64,000 nucleotides of DNA from an uncultured Bacteroidales bacterium (GCA_944322575.1 CALUPK010000008.1:1-64000); one strand, 5' to 3'; counted from the stretch's first letter, positions 8,319 through 18,968 are shown. Notes: a model not told the origin generated them from the letters alone. Numbers and translations: made by a program.

Positions 8319-9503
8319 TTAGAAGTCGGAACTGTGGTGCCGGATGGCCTCATTGGCCTCCTCAATGTCGTGAGGTGTGTACAGATCTGTCATCAGCAGG
8401 GAGTGGTGCCGTGCCTGGTTGCGGACGCTCAGCAGGTCGGTGTTCGCCTTGATCAGGTCGGTGATCCCGGTATCCTTGAGCGAGTAGAACTTGTAGTTGG
8501 GAGGGAAATGCAGGTTCTTCCGGACATAGTGCGTCCAGTAGTCCGTGAATATCTTGTTGCTGCGCTGTCCGGAGCCTGGACGCATTTTGTCCGAGAACAG
8601 GTAGTAGCTGTCGGGATAGCGGAAGATGTCCAGCTCCATCATCAGCTTCAGCACTTTGTCCGGGAGTGTGACGGTGCCGTCCTTGCGGTTCTTGCTCGAG
8701 TAGTCAGGAATGAAGATGGTGCCGCGCTTAACAGAAATGTGCTTCAGCTGGATGTAGCTCATCTCCTTGGGCCTTATGAAGCAGTAGTAGAGGATGTAGC
8801 ATGCCAGGAGGAAATGCCGGTTGTTCTTCTCGGCGAACTCCTTCAGTCTGGCCATGTCGGCCTTGGCTATGATGCTGCGGTTCTTCCTGGACTTCTTTTT
8901 CCCGAGAGACGAGATGCCGGCGGTTATGTCCGTGCTGACGTACTGCTTCTCCAGCAGGAATTTCGCGAAGTGCTTGAGCCAGTTCAGATAGTTGTCGCGG
9001 GTGGTGCTCGAGAGTCCCTTGTCGAGCCAGATCCAGTCCAGGAATCGGACACAGAAGGTGTGGTCCACCTGGTAGATGTAGTTTTTCGGCCGGGGCTGCG
9101 ATGCGTTCCACTCCAGCATTATATTAAGGTAGGAACGGTAACCCTTGCATGTCTTCTCTCTCAGCAGATCCTCCTGCAGGAGTTTGGACAGATATGCCTC
9201 GTATGCCTCGCAGGCATCCCTCAGGGTGGAGTAGGAGGCACCTGATGCTGCCTGTATCCACGGGTTCCACCCGGCCTGCAGCTCCTCGAAGATGCGGCTC
9301 ATCAGATCGGAGGCGTAGACCCTTCTGTCGCGTTTGTTGGGAATGTTGTTGAGCTTGAATTTTTTCCTGCGCATTGTGCCGCTCGCAGGATCGAATGCGT
9401 AGAAGTCCACATACCAGTCCTTGCCGGTATGGAGTTTAGGCGGAGTGTAAAATTTTACGGCTGAACAACCGGACCGCTGATTGCGTTTTTGACTGAATTG
9501 CAT
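8319..9503 (-). CDS. Tyrosine recombinase (phage-type integrase)
   Basis: 394 residues from the ATG at 9503; the frame continues to a TTG at 9545, a weaker start. Layout is a basic N-terminal arm (~15-60), a core-binding SAM-like domain (~95-200) and a catalytic domain. Counting from the longer start, Arg258 (CFIRPKEMSY) is the first catalytic Arg, the box normally H-x-x-R reads YSLKDTG (354-360, Lys in place of Arg), His380/381 lie in ARHHS, and the nucleophile is Tyr389 in DLYTPH. It would integrate and excise the element at the adjacent tRNA gene. It is convergent with the lysis genes and sits at the element edge, the usual position for an integrase. Confidence 0.88.
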   Translation of the reverse strand: MQFSQKRNQRSGCSAVKFYTPPKLHTGKDWYVDFYAFDPASGTMRRKKFKLNNIPNKRDRRVYASDLMSRIFEELQAGWNPWIQAASGASYSTLRDACEAYEAYLSKLLQEDLLREKTCKGYRSYLNIMLEWNASQPRPKNYIYQVDHTFCVRFLDWIWLDKGLSSTTRDNYLNWLKHFAKFLLEKQYVSTDITAGISSLGKKKSRKNRSIIAKADMARLKEFAEKNNRHFLLACYILYYCFIRPKEMSYIQLKHISVKRGTIFIPDYSSKNRKDGTVTLPDKVLKLMMELDIFRYPDSYYLFSDKMRPGSGQRSNKIFTDYWTHYVRKNLHFPPNYKFYSLKDTGITDLIKANTDLLSVRNQARHHSLLMTDLYTPHDIEEANEAIRHHSSDF

Positions 9504-9579
9504 TTTTTTTTTGGAAGAATCGCCGTCCTTTGGCGACTCACCCAAAAAAATGCTGTTAAACTTGTCGTCCCGTTTCCGT

Positions 9580-9621
9580 CCCGGCTGAATACCGGGAGAG
9601 CCAGCTAAATTGCTGGCTCTC
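9580..9621. other. Two adjacent hairpins between integrase and tRNA
   Basis: CCCGG (9580-9584) pairs with CCGGG (9592-9596). A perfect 10-bp stem, GAGAGCCAGC (9596-9605) and GCTGGCTCTC (9612-9621), encloses TAAATT. Neither has a clear U-tract. They could end tRNA transcription or form recombinase/accessory arm sites of the attachment region. Confidence 0.5.
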
Positions 9622-9642
9622 TGCTGGATATTCGGATTTTTG

Positions 9643-9715
<73 letters not shown>

Positions 9716-9765
9716 ATGTAGGCTGCAAAGATAAATACTATTTTCCGAAAACCAAAAATTTCTTA

Positions 9766-11124
9766 TTAAAATATTTCTGAAATTTTGATTTTTTTCTGCT
9801 CTCCAGTTTTTATATCTTTGATAGTCAGTTCGTTTGATGCGACCTCGTCCTCTCCGGCTATAACAACATATCTTATACCTTTTTTATCGGCATATTCGAA
9901 TTGTTTTCTGAGTTTCGCGCTTTCAGGATAGATCTCTGCGGAGTGTCCGGCAGCTCTGCATGCGGCAGCTGCACTCAGGACATAATCAATCTCTTTTCCG
10001 CCCATGTTTGCGAAAAGATACTCTGTTCCGCTGACAGCGTCCTGGGGGAATTTGTTTAGACCGCTCAGGACATCATAGATCCGGTCGGCTCCGAAAGAGA
10101 TGCCTACGCCGGAGGTGTCGCTCAAGCCGAATATGCCGGTGAGGTCGTCATAGCGGCCTCCTCCGCAGATGCTTCCTATGGAGAAGTCCAAGGCCTTTAC
10201 CTCAAATATCGCTCCGGTGTAGTAGTTCAGGCCTCGGGCAAGGGAGAGGTCAAATTCAGTTTCAGAGGTTATTCCGGCATTGCGTATGAGGCGGAACAGC
10301 TCCTCGGTCTCGTCCAATCCGCGCAGCCCCGTCCCGGAGTTCTGAAGTATCTGCCTCATGGCGGACAGTTTTTCCTCTGTGGACCCGGAGAGTGTCAGTA
10401 CAGGCTCTATGCGTGCGATGCTCTCTGGAAGAACTCCTCTTTCTGAAAGTTCGGCCTTGACCGCATCTATTCCGATTTTGTCTATCTTGTCAATGGCGAC
10501 GGTGATGTCAGTGAGCTTGTCGCTCTGGCCGGAGACTTCGGCGAGGCCGGAGAGTATCTTACGGTTGTTGATCTTGAGCCTGACACGTATCCCGAGTTCC
10601 TTGAATACTTCGTCTACTATCTGGGCCATTTCCAACTCGTAGAGCAGGGAGCGTGAACCGATGACGTCGACATCGCACTGGTAGAACTCGCGGTATCTGC
10701 CTTTCTGGGGACGGTCGGCTCTCCATACCGGCTGGATCTGATAGCGCTTGAAGGGGAAAGTCAGCTCGTTCCTGTGCTGTACTACATAACGAGCAAACGG
10801 GACTGTCAGGTCATATCTAAGGCCTTTCTCGCAGACTTTCAGGGCTAAGGCATTGCTGCTGGTCTCTGCGAAATCTTCTGCCGGTACGTCTTTCAGGCCT
10901 TTAAAGGCATCTCCTGAGTTGAGTATCTTGAAAAGGAGCTTGTCTCCCTCTTCTCCGTATTTGCCTAAAAGGGTTGAGAGGTTCTCCATTGCGGGGGTCT
11001 CGATGGGAGCATATCCGTATTTTTTGAAGACTCTCCTGACAGTGTCGAAGATGTAGTTTCTGCCGGCCATTTCGGATGGACCGAAATCCCTTGTGCCTTT
11101 GGGTATGGATGGTTTTTGTGTCAT
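9766..11124 (-). CDS. hisS: Histidine--tRNA ligase
   Basis: 452 residues, a complete class II synthetase charging tRNA-His in the cytoplasm. It begins with [11 protein letters not shown], has motif 2-like [12 protein letters not shown], then [19 protein letters not shown] and [11 protein letters not shown], the histidine-specific motif [14 protein letters not shown], motif 3 GGGRYDDL, and a C-terminal anticodon-binding domain (~350-452). Usual start and usual length for the Bacteroidetes form. It is the first gene outside the element beyond the tRNA and is divergent from rfbC with a Bacteroidetes -7 box upstream. Confidence 0.96.
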   Translation of the reverse strand: MTQKPSIPKGTRDFGPSEMAGRNYIFDTVRRVFKKYGYAPIETPAMENLSTLLGKYGEEGDKLLFKILNSGDAFKGLKDVPAEDFAETSSNALALKVCEKGLRYDLTVPFARYVVQHRNELTFPFKRYQIQPVWRADRPQKGRYREFYQCDVDVIGSRSLLYELEMAQIVDEVFKELGIRVRLKINNRKILSGLAEVSGQSDKLTDITVAIDKIDKIGIDAVKAELSERGVLPESIARIEPVLTLSGSTEEKLSAMRQILQNSGTGLRGLDETEELFRLIRNAGITSETEFDLSLARGLNYYTGAIFEVKALDFSIGSICGGGRYDDLTGIFGLSDTSGVGISFGADRIYDVLSGLNKFPQDAVSGTEYLFANMGGKEIDYVLSAAAACRAAGHSAEIYPESAKLRKQFEYADKKGIRYVVIAGEDEVASNELTIKDIKTGEQKKIKISEIF

Positions 11125-11143
11125 ATTCTCGGTTTTTTACGGT

Positions 11144-11152
11144 GCAAATTTA
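11144..11152 (-). promoter_or_regulatory. -7 box of hisS promoter
   Basis: Minus strand reads TAAATTTGC, matching TAnnTTTG, about 20 bases before the hisS ATG at 11124. Confidence 0.6.
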
Positions 11153-11164
11153 GAAACTGTTTTC

Positions 11165-11173
11165 TACATTTGC
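11165..11173 (+). promoter_or_regulatory. -7 box of rfbC promoter
   Basis: TACATTTGC matches the Bacteroidetes -7 consensus 22 bases before the rfbC start; it is divergent from the hisS box. Confidence 0.6.
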
Positions 11174-11194
11174 GCATAAAATTAAAAATCAATC

Positions 11195-11746
11195 ATGAAT
11201 ATTGTAAAAACTGATATCGAAGGTGTTTTAATTGTAGAGCCTAAGGTTTTCGGAGATTCCAGAGGATATTTCATGGAGGTTTTTTCAGAGAGGGATTTCC
11301 GTGCGGCAACAGGTCTTGACGTACATTTCGTACAGGACAATGAGTCTATGTCCTCCAAAGGAGTTCTGCGAGGACTGCATTTCCAGAAATCACCTTATGC
11401 GCAGTCCAAACTCGTGCGTGTGGTCAGAGGAAGTGTCTATGATGTGGCAGTGGATCTGAGGGCCGGTTCTCCTACTTTCGGGAAATATGTGTCAGTGGTC
11501 CTGAGCGGAGAGAATAAGAGAATGTTCTATATTCCGGAGGGATTTGCCCACGGCTTTCTGACGCTTGAGGACAATACAGTGTTCCAGTATAAGTGCGGTG
11601 CATTCTATGAACCGTCATCTGAGGGTTCGGTGCGCTGGAATGACCCTCGGATAGGAGTAGAGTGGCCTATGGTAGACGGGGAACGGCTTCTTTCTGAAAA
11701 AGACCGGAAGGCTCCTCTGCTGTCAGAACAGCCTTATCGCTTTTGA
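11195..11746 (+). CDS. rfbC: dTDP-4-dehydrorhamnose 3,5-epimerase
   Basis: 183 residues, the typical length of RmlC. It turns dTDP-4-keto-6-deoxyglucose into dTDP-4-keto-rhamnose for cell-surface polysaccharide. Recognised by FGDSRGYFMEVF at the start, QDNESMSSKGVLRGLHFQ (catalytic His in LRGLHFQ), LVRVVRGSVYDVAVDLR, and YIPEGFAHGFLTLED. Its stop lies inside the end of the convergent rfbD; the two coding regions overlap by 24 bases. rmlA and rmlB are not in the window. Confidence 0.95.
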   Translation: MNIVKTDIEGVLIVEPKVFGDSRGYFMEVFSERDFRAATGLDVHFVQDNESMSSKGVLRGLHFQKSPYAQSKLVRVVRGSVYDVAVDLRAGSPTFGKYVSVVLSGENKRMFYIPEGFAHGFLTLEDNTVFQYKCGAFYEPSSEGSVRWNDPRIGVEWPMVDGERLLSEKDRKAPLLSEQPYRF

Positions 11747-12586
11747 CAGGCTGCGCTCCCAAAGGGGGACTTTCACACCAAAGACGGTGCGTATGAGGGA
11801 TTTGTCCAGTACTGAGTAAGCCGGACGCTTGGCCGGAGCAGGGTACTGGGACGTGGGAATGGGGTTTACATCGCAGTCGGTCTTTTTAAGGGTCATGATT
11901 TTCTGGGCCCACTCGGCCTTGGAACAGCTTCCCTCATCTGAGTAGTGGAATATCTCACCGTAACGGGGAACTGCATCGAGCTGAGGCAGGATATGCAGGA
12001 TGGCTTCTGCCAGGTCCTTGGCATAGGTGGGTGTGCCTGTCTGGTCGTATACCACGTTTACGATTTCCTCTTCTGCGCCTATCCTCAGCATGGTCTTTAC
12101 AAAGTTCTTCTTTCCGGCGGGAGAGTACAGCCATGAAGTGCGGATAATGATGGACAGGCATCCTGAACGTTTTATGGCGATTTCACCCGCTAACTTTGTA
12201 CGGCCATATTCGGATAGAGGCGCAGGCTTGTCGCTTTCATGATAAGGGGTGCTTTTGGTGCCGTCAAATACGAAATCGGATGATAGATGAACAAGGTATA
12301 TCCCATGCCGGGCTGCAGCTGCGGCTAAGTTCATGGGACCGGTGACATTGATCCTGATAGCGGCGTCTGAGTCGGTCTCGGCTCCGTCGACGTTGTTGTA
12401 GGCGGCGCAGTTGATGATCTTGGTTATGGAATGTCCGGTGACAAACTTTTCTACTGCATCTGCATCAGTGATATCGAGATCCTGGCAGTCTGTGTATAAG
12501 CACTGAATGTCGCTTCGTCCTTCTGTAAGGCTGCGGAGCTCACTGCCAAGCTGTCCGTCAGCGCCGGTAATCAGTATGTTGTCCAT
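11723..12586 (-). CDS. rfbD: dTDP-4-dehydrorhamnose reductase
   Basis: 287 residues, an extended short-chain dehydrogenase making dTDP-L-rhamnose with NAD(P)H. N-terminal Rossmann motif ITGADGQLGSEL (residues 5-16), NCAAYNNVDGAE, VHLSSDFVFDG (Ser catalytic), and the Tyr/Lys pair in YGRTKLAGE. RTSWLYSPAGKNF-type substrate loop follows. Tail-to-tail with rfbC with a 24-base overlap, so antisense pairing of the two mRNA ends is possible. Own promoter box upstream at 12604-12612. Confidence 0.94.
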   Translation of the reverse strand: MDNILITGADGQLGSELRSLTEGRSDIQCLYTDCQDLDITDADAVEKFVTGHSITKIINCAAYNNVDGAETDSDAAIRINVTGPMNLAAAAARHGIYLVHLSSDFVFDGTKSTPYHESDKPAPLSEYGRTKLAGEIAIKRSGCLSIIIRTSWLYSPAGKKNFVKTMLRIGAEEEIVNVVYDQTGTPTYAKDLAEAILHILPQLDAVPRYGEIFHYSDEGSCSKAEWAQKIMTLKKTDCDVNPIPTSQYPAPAKRPAYSVLDKSLIRTVFGVKVPLWERSLSKAIRLF

Positions 12587-12603
12587 AAATCAAAATTTAT
12601 CCG

Positions 12604-12612
12604 GCAAAGATA
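12604..12612 (-). promoter_or_regulatory. -7 box of rfbD promoter
   Basis: Minus strand TATCTTTGC, a full TAnnTTTG match, 18 bases before the rfbD ATG. Confidence 0.6.
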
Positions 12613-12635
12613 CTCAAATCATAATCTAAAAAAAC

Positions 12636-12643
12636 TATCTTTG
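12636..12643 (+). promoter_or_regulatory. -7 box for the DUF4290-ftsK unit
   Basis: TATCTTTG about 38 bases before the ATG at 12681, divergent from the rfbD box. Confidence 0.55.
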
Positions 12644-12680
12644 TGCAAATTTTTAAACATCTTCTATTTTACGACGACGC

Positions 12681-13337
12681 ATGGATTACAACACAAACCG
12701 AGAGAAACTCATAATGCCGGAGTACGGCAGGCATATCCAGAAAATGATAGAGCAGGTAAAGCAGATACCGGACAGGGAAAAGCGAAACGAGCAGATACGT
12801 GCGGTGGTGTCCGTTATGGAGATACTCAACCCGCATCTGATGGAGCAGCCGGACTATAAGCATAAATTGTGGGACCATGTCCATTTTATCGCAGGATTTG
12901 ACTTGGATGTGGATTCTCCGTATCCGATGCCGACCAAGGAGGAGTTCTCTGCACCTCCGGAGGTGGTTCCTATCCCCAAAGAACCTCTTGCAGCCGCACA
13001 TTACGGTCGGAACATACAGAATATGATAAAGGTAATAGCCGCCATGCCCGAGGATGAGACCCGTGACAGGGTGATTAAGTCCATGGCAGTGTATATGAGG
13101 CAGCAGTATCTGATATGGAACAAGGATACGGTATCGGACGAGACCATCTTCAAGGATATAGAGAAGCTTTCGGGCGGAACGCTCAAGGTACCTGAGCATA
13201 TTCATTTGGAGAGTATCTCTGAGAAAGAGAAGTTTTCAAGGCCGGGAATGATTCTTCCCACCGGACAGAACCGTACTCAGTTCCGTCAGCAGGGCCGCAA
13301 CAAGAACAAGAAGAACAAATGGAAAAAGCAGCAGTAA
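12681..13337 (+). CDS. DUF4290 family protein
   Basis: 218 residues of a family restricted to Bacteroidetes (DUF4290): YNTNREKLIMPEYGRHIQKM at the start, then MEILNPHLMEQPDYKHKLWDH and YPMPTKEEF. The fold is all-helical. The last ~30 residues are a disordered basic tail rich in Arg, Asn, Gln and Lys. No enzyme motif, signal or membrane segment. It overlaps ftsK by 19 bases, so the two are made together; a nucleic-acid or division-related role is only suggested by that neighbour and the basic tail. Confidence 0.85.
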   Translation: MDYNTNREKLIMPEYGRHIQKMIEQVKQIPDREKRNEQIRAVVSVMEILNPHLMEQPDYKHKLWDHVHFIAGFDLDVDSPYPMPTKEEFSAPPEVVPIPKEPLAAAHYGRNIQNMIKVIAAMPEDETRDRVIKSMAVYMRQQYLIWNKDTVSDETIFKDIEKLSGGTLKVPEHIHLESISEKEKFSRPGMILPTGQNRTQFRQQGRNKNKKNKWKKQQ

Positions 13338-15877
13338 ACGGAAAAGGAGGCAAAGCAAAGAAAAAAAGCGCTCCAAAAGCAAAGAAGAAGAGTAAAAGCA
13401 AAAGAAAGAGCACTTTTGCACCTCTGTTGTCTTTCCTCCAGAACGAAGTGGTGCGTTTCGTGGCGGGAGTGGTGTTTGCCATTCTGTCCATATTTACGTT
13501 TGTGTCTATACTTTCGTATCTGTTTACTTGGGCCGAAGACCAGAGTCTCTTATCGGACGACAATCTGTTCAGCAATATAGTGACAGCGGAGAATTTGGGA
13601 GGCAAACTTGGATTTTTGTCGGCAAATTTGTTGGTGTCCAAATGGTTCGGCCTCGGAGCCTTTATCATACCGTTCTTTTTTGCCGGTGTCGCTGTCTATT
13701 GCTTCCGCAGAGGAAGGGTCAGGCTGCTGCGTCTTTTCACCCTTTCGCTGATGGGGTGTATAGTTCTTTCGACTGTTTTCTCCTTCATATTTTCGTTTAC
13801 ATCTGCCAAGACGCTTTTCGGGGACGGTGCCGGCGGCTCTTACGGATATTATATCAATGAGTGGTTAGTGTCTATGACCGGAGTGTTCGGTGCGGCGTGC
13901 ATTATCGGATTTTTCTTGATTTTATGGATTATTCTGCTCAATACCAAAATAGTACAGAAGATAACCTCACTTTTTGACTCCTTGTTTAATAAGAAAAAAG
14001 AGACAGATGGACCGGAGGGGATAGAGCGGCAGGAAGAGGATGAATATATGGTTGAAGAGGATGATGAAGACGAAGATGAAGATGATGAGGAGGATGATGA
14101 GGATGAAGAGGATGAGGAAAATGAAGAAGAAGATGACGGTGACGGGAAAGGGAATACGGATGGTTCTGAGGAAGAGACAGGAACGGCAGGAGCGGATGGG
14201 GATCCCGTGTTTGAAATTATAGAACAGCCTGTTCCTGAGCCTGTCCCTGCTGTGGAGGTAGAGCGCTCCGAACCTGAGCAGCAGCCTGACTTACCTCCTT
14301 TAGAGGTGCTGAGCGGGGAGGCATCCGATTTCTCGGCAGTGCTTTCTGATGATCAGTGGAGGGCGCGTTATGATCCGCGCCTGAGCCTGTCGAATTACAG
14401 GATGCCCGACCTGTCTTTGCTGAAAGATTATTCCGACCAGACCAATGAGGTGTCGCGTGATGAGCTGGAAAAGAACAACCGCAGGATCGTATCGACGCTG
14501 AAGGATTACAAGATCAGTATTTCCAAGATATCGGCGAGGGTAGGACCTACGGTTACTCTGTATGAGGTGGTTCCTGCTCCGGGTGTGCGCGTGGCTCAGA
14601 TTATGCGCTTGGAAGACGATATCGCCAGATCGCTGGCGGCACGTGGTGTCAGGGTGGTTACTCTTACCGGAACCAATGCCATAGGCATAGAAGTGGCCAA
14701 TGAGAAACCGAGTATCGTTTCCATGCGCTCGATTCTCGAGGACCCTAAATTCAATTCCGTTGCCGGAAAATATGATCTGCCCGTGGTAATCGGACGGACT
14801 ATTTCCAATGAGGCTATGTCCTTCGATCTTACGAAGATGCCTCATCTGCTTGTAGCCGGAGCTACTGGTCAGGGTAAGTCAGTGGGACTGAACGCCATTA
14901 TCACGTCCCTGCTGTACCGCAAGCATCCTTCTGAACTGAAATTTGTCCTCGTGGATCCTAAGAAGGTGGAGCTGTCGCTTTATTCCCCGCTTGAGAAACA
15001 TTATTTAGCCAAGCTGCCGGATGCCGAGGAAGCCATTATCACTGATACTAAGAGAGTGGTGTACACTCTCCGCTCGCTGTGCAAGCTGATGGACCGCCGG
15101 TACGACCTGCTCAAGGCGGCATCGGTGCGTAACGTCAAGGAATACAATGAAAAGTTCCTTTCCCGCAGGCTCAACCCCTACAAGGGACATGAGTACATGC
15201 CCTATATCGTAGTGATTATCGATGAGTTTGCGGATCTGCTGATGACGGCAGGCCGTGAGATAGAGGAACCGATAGCCCGCCTTGCCCAGCTCGCAAGAGC
15301 TATAGGCATACATCTGGTTATAGCCACCCAGAGGCCTACGACCAACATAATTACCGGAACTATTAAGGCCAACTTCCCTGCGCGGATAGCTTTCCGTGTA
15401 ATGTCCAGCGTCGACTCCAAGACGATTCTGGACCAGACCGGAGCCAATCAGCTTGTGGGCCGTGGAGATATGCTTATCTCTACCGGAAGCAGTGAGCCGG
15501 TCCGGGTTCAGTGCGCATTTATCGATACTCCTGAAGTCGAGAATATCGCAACATTTATTTCTGCTCAGGCCGGCTTCGGAGGAGCATATCTGCTGCCCGA
15601 ATGCGATATGGAGGACGGAGAGGACGGACCGGTCAAGAAACTTTCAGGCGGAGCGAGGGATGATCTGTTCAAGGAAGCGGCCCGTCTGATTGTACGTGAG
15701 CAGCAGGGTTCCACCTCTCTCATCCAGCGAAAGATGAACTTAGGATATAACCGTGCCGGCCGTATCATGGACCAGCTTGAGGATGCCGGTATCGTCGGAC
15801 CTTCGGAGGGCAGCAAGCCGCGTCAGGTGAGGATTACCAGCATTGAGTCACTTGAGGAACTGTTGTCCACTTTATGA
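13319..15877 (+). CDS. ftsK: DNA translocase FtsK/SpoIIIE
   Basis: 852 residues. A Lys-rich N-terminal ~30 residues precede four membrane segments (~43-210). A very acidic linker follows (~235-295, almost only Glu/Asp), then the alpha/beta motor with Walker A GATGQGKS (~515-522) and Walker B VVIIDEFADL (~628-637), RPTTNIITGTIKANFPARIAF, and a C-terminal gamma winged helix (~785-852) that reads polar DNA sequences. It pumps chromosome termini through the closing septum. Start chosen at 13319 (MEKAAVNG), inside the DUF4290 gene. The acidic run is longer and purer than the usual Pro/Gln-rich linkers. Confidence 0.95.
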   Translation: MEKAAVNGKGGKAKKKSAPKAKKKSKSKRKSTFAPLLSFLQNEVVRFVAGVVFAILSIFTFVSILSYLFTWAEDQSLLSDDNLFSNIVTAENLGGKLGFLSANLLVSKWFGLGAFIIPFFFAGVAVYCFRRGRVRLLRLFTLSLMGCIVLSTVFSFIFSFTSAKTLFGDGAGGSYGYYINEWLVSMTGVFGAACIIGFFLILWIILLNTKIVQKITSLFDSLFNKKKETDGPEGIERQEEDEYMVEEDDEDEDEDDEEDDEDEEDEENEEEDDGDGKGNTDGSEEETGTAGADGDPVFEIIEQPVPEPVPAVEVERSEPEQQPDLPPLEVLSGEASDFSAVLSDDQWRARYDPRLSLSNYRMPDLSLLKDYSDQTNEVSRDELEKNNRRIVSTLKDYKISISKISARVGPTVTLYEVVPAPGVRVAQIMRLEDDIARSLAARGVRVVTLTGTNAIGIEVANEKPSIVSMRSILEDPKFNSVAGKYDLPVVIGRTISNEAMSFDLTKMPHLLVAGATGQGKSVGLNAIITSLLYRKHPSELKFVLVDPKKVELSLYSPLEKHYLAKLPDAEEAIITDTKRVVYTLRSLCKLMDRRYDLLKAASVRNVKEYNEKFLSRRLNPYKGHEYMPYIVVIIDEFADLLMTAGREIEEPIARLAQLARAIGIHLVIATQRPTTNIITGTIKANFPARIAFRVMSSVDSKTILDQTGANQLVGRGDMLISTGSSEPVRVQCAFIDTPEVENIATFISAQAGFGGAYLLPECDMEDGEDGPVKKLSGGARDDLFKEAARLIVREQQGSTSLIQRKMNLGYNRAGRIMDQLEDAGIVGPSEGSKPRQVRITSIESLEELLSTL

Positions 15878-15887
15878 CGTGTTTTTT

Positions 15888-16595
15888 ATGATGAGAAATT
15901 TTAAAAATTATTCCTTTTATATAGCAGCGGCCTTATTCTGCGCTTGTCTTTTACTGCATGGGCAAGGCGTGTCAGCCAAGGCTCCCGATGGCCGTGCTCC
16001 TCAGCCCAAGGAACTTCTCAGTCAGATGAGGCAGGCGCTTGACGCATTGGGGGCGGCTGAGTTCGGTTTCGAGTTCCGGGCCGTCAGCCAGAGCGGAGAA
16101 CTGCTGGGAGAGGAGACAGGGACCTTTACGGCTCAGGGCGAGAGTTTCCGCCTGGAAGGGTCGGTGCTTACAGTGTACTGCGACGGAGTGACGAAGTGGA
16201 TTTACGACGAGGGGGCGCAGGAGATAACGGTATTCCCTCATGATACTGCGTCCACTGATCCGGCAGAGAATCCGTTCGCAGTCCTACGCAAGGCGGAACC
16301 GGACGACTATGCCTTCCGCGGTGCCGTGCGTAGGGTGAATGCGGCTGACGGTCAGGCTGCCTGGCTGTTGGTAATGGCCTCGAAGGACCGGAATGCCGCC
16401 TATACATTGATCGAGTTTACGGTCTCGCAGCGGACTCTGCTCCCCGTAAAGATAGTGTATGAGAGCCGGAATGGAGATAGATATGATCTGAATGTCCTGT
16501 CAGCCAAGGGGCTGGGGAAATTGTCCAGAGCAGAGTTCACCGCTCCGGAAAGTCTGATGGAGGATCCGGATATCTACATTACGGATCTGCGTTAG
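15888..16595 (+). CDS. LolA-like periplasmic lipoprotein carrier
   Basis: 235 residues from the first ATG after ftsK (the frame extends to a TTG inside ftsK, unlikely). Signal peptide ~1-32 (FYIAAALFCACLLLHGQGVSA). The mature part has the LolA beta pattern: FEFRAVSQSGELLGEETGTFTAQ, SFRLEGSVLTVYCDGVTKWIY (the 'dG..lW.y' signature), then EITVFPHD, LIEFTVSQRTLLPVKIVY. LolA carries lipoproteins from inner to outer membrane. Lying after ftsK is common in Bacteroidetes. It converges on the Nudix gene with 5 bases between stops. Confidence 0.82.
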   Translation: MMRNFKNYSFYIAAALFCACLLLHGQGVSAKAPDGRAPQPKELLSQMRQALDALGAAEFGFEFRAVSQSGELLGEETGTFTAQGESFRLEGSVLTVYCDGVTKWIYDEGAQEITVFPHDTASTDPAENPFAVLRKAEPDDYAFRGAVRRVNAADGQAAWLLVMASKDRNAAYTLIEFTVSQRTLLPVKIVYESRNGDRYDLNVLSAKGLGKLSRAEFTAPESLMEDPDIYITDLR

Positions 16596-16600
16596 TCCTG

Positions 16601-17227
16601 TTATATAGGCTCTTGGAGCAGTCCTGCGCTGTGGAGGACTTCCCTGATGGAAGGGTAGGTCTGTTCCGCGTAGCCGGGCAGTTCTGCAGCGGGTATCCAT
16701 GCTGTCTGCGTTATGCCTTCCTCTGTCTGAGGCTTGGTAGAGCAGGGCTGAGTGAGTCTCATCGCATACCAGTGGGTGTGCTTGAGCACGAACTGGCCGT
16801 CGCGGCGGTAGGTGTGGTCGGTTACGCAGATGAGCTGGCCTTCTTCCGGAGCGGGAATGCCGGTTTCTTCTATGACTTCGCGTATTGCTGTCTGAGCTAC
16901 GTCTTCCCCTTTTTCCCTCTTGCCCTTGGGCAGGTCCCAGATGCCGTTGCGCAGGATGAGCATATACTGTCCGTCAGCGTTGCGCACTAAGCCTCCTGCC
17001 GCGTCAACTTCTGTAAAAAGGGTCTTGAGGCGGTTGTAGGTGTCTTCTATGTCGGAGCACAGAATGTATAGGCGGGAGATATTTCCGTTGGTTTCTATGG
17101 TCCTGACGGCCTCTGCTATAGCCTCATCACCGTTGTCTACCATGATGATGGCCCCGGAATCTCCGTCTCCGGGACGGTCCTCTCCGCAGAGGATGAGGGA
17201 CCGCGAATTGAAGAAAATCGTTTTCAT
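16601..17227 (-). CDS. Nudix hydrolase
   Basis: 208 residues. Nudix box G-x5-E-x7-REVIEETGI lies at about residues 100-122 (GKREKGE, then REVIEETG), preceded by [12 protein letters not shown]. The first ~75 residues form an extra domain with no clear match. The C-terminal part ([21 protein letters not shown], then AWIPAAEL) follows the family. Such enzymes cleave nucleoside diphosphate derivatives; the substrate cannot be read from sequence. Promoter box at 17231-17239. Confidence 0.87.
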   Translation of the reverse strand: MKTIFFNSRSLILCGEDRPGDGDSGAIIMVDNGDEAIAEAVRTIETNGNISRLYILCSDIEDTYNRLKTLFTEVDAAGGLVRNADGQYMLILRNGIWDLPKGKREKGEDVAQTAIREVIEETGIPAPEEGQLICVTDHTYRRDGQFVLKHTHWYAMRLTQPCSTKPQTEEGITQTAWIPAAELPGYAEQTYPSIREVLHSAGLLQEPI

Positions 17228-17230
17228 GTT

Positions 17231-17239
17231 GCGAATTTA
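17231..17239 (-). promoter_or_regulatory. -7 box of Nudix gene
   Basis: Minus strand TAAATTCGC, one mismatch to TAnnTTTGC, 4 bases before the start codon, implying a very short leader. Confidence 0.4.
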
Positions 17240-17295
17240 AAAATAAAAAAAGTACCTTAGCATTCCGAAATACATTTAATTTAAAATTTTACAGA

Positions 17296-17457
17296 ATGAA
17301 AAAGTACGAATGCACAGTGTGCCATTGGGTCTATGACCCTGCAACTGGAGATCCTGACAACGGAATAGCTCCCGGAACAGCATTTGAGGACCTTCCCGCC
17401 GACTGGGTATGCCCTCTTTGCGGAGTAGGAAAGGAAGACTTCGAGCCGGTAGACTAA
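17296..17457 (+). CDS. Rubredoxin
   Basis: 53 residues: [18 protein letters not shown] at the start and [17 protein letters not shown] at the end. Cys6, Cys9, Cys39 and Cys42 in two C-x2-C pairs bind one iron. Length is exactly that of classical rubredoxin. It carries single electrons in the cytoplasm, in anaerobes often to rubrerythrin or oxygen-reducing flavoproteins, neither of which is nearby. It is a single-gene unit with its own terminator at 17482-17513. Confidence 0.95.
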   Translation: MKKYECTVCHWVYDPATGDPDNGIAPGTAFEDLPADWVCPLCGVGKEDFEPVD

Positions 17458-17481
17458 TTGTCTGTACTACTTTGAAATAAA

Positions 17482-17513
17482 GGGACGTACCGTTTTGACG
17501 GGCGTCCCTTTTT
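17482..17513 (+). terminator. Terminator of rubredoxin gene
   Basis: GGGACG and CGTCCC form the stem around a 14-16 base loop, followed directly by five T. Confidence 0.8.
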
Positions 17514-17541
17514 CATAGCAGGCAAGAAACTGTCGGAAAAA

Positions 17542-18894
<1,353 letters not shown>

Positions 18895-18919
18895 CAACCA
18901 CATCACTATAGTTTATGAA

Positions 18920-18949
18920 AGCCGGTCCCGCAAAGGGCCGGCTTTTTTA
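18920..18949 (+). terminator. Terminator of eno
   Basis: AGCCGGTCCC and GGGCCGGCT pair around GCAAA with a one-base bulge, followed by TTTTTT. Confidence 0.8.
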
Positions 18950-18968
18950 TCGCATAAGCCTCAAAAAT

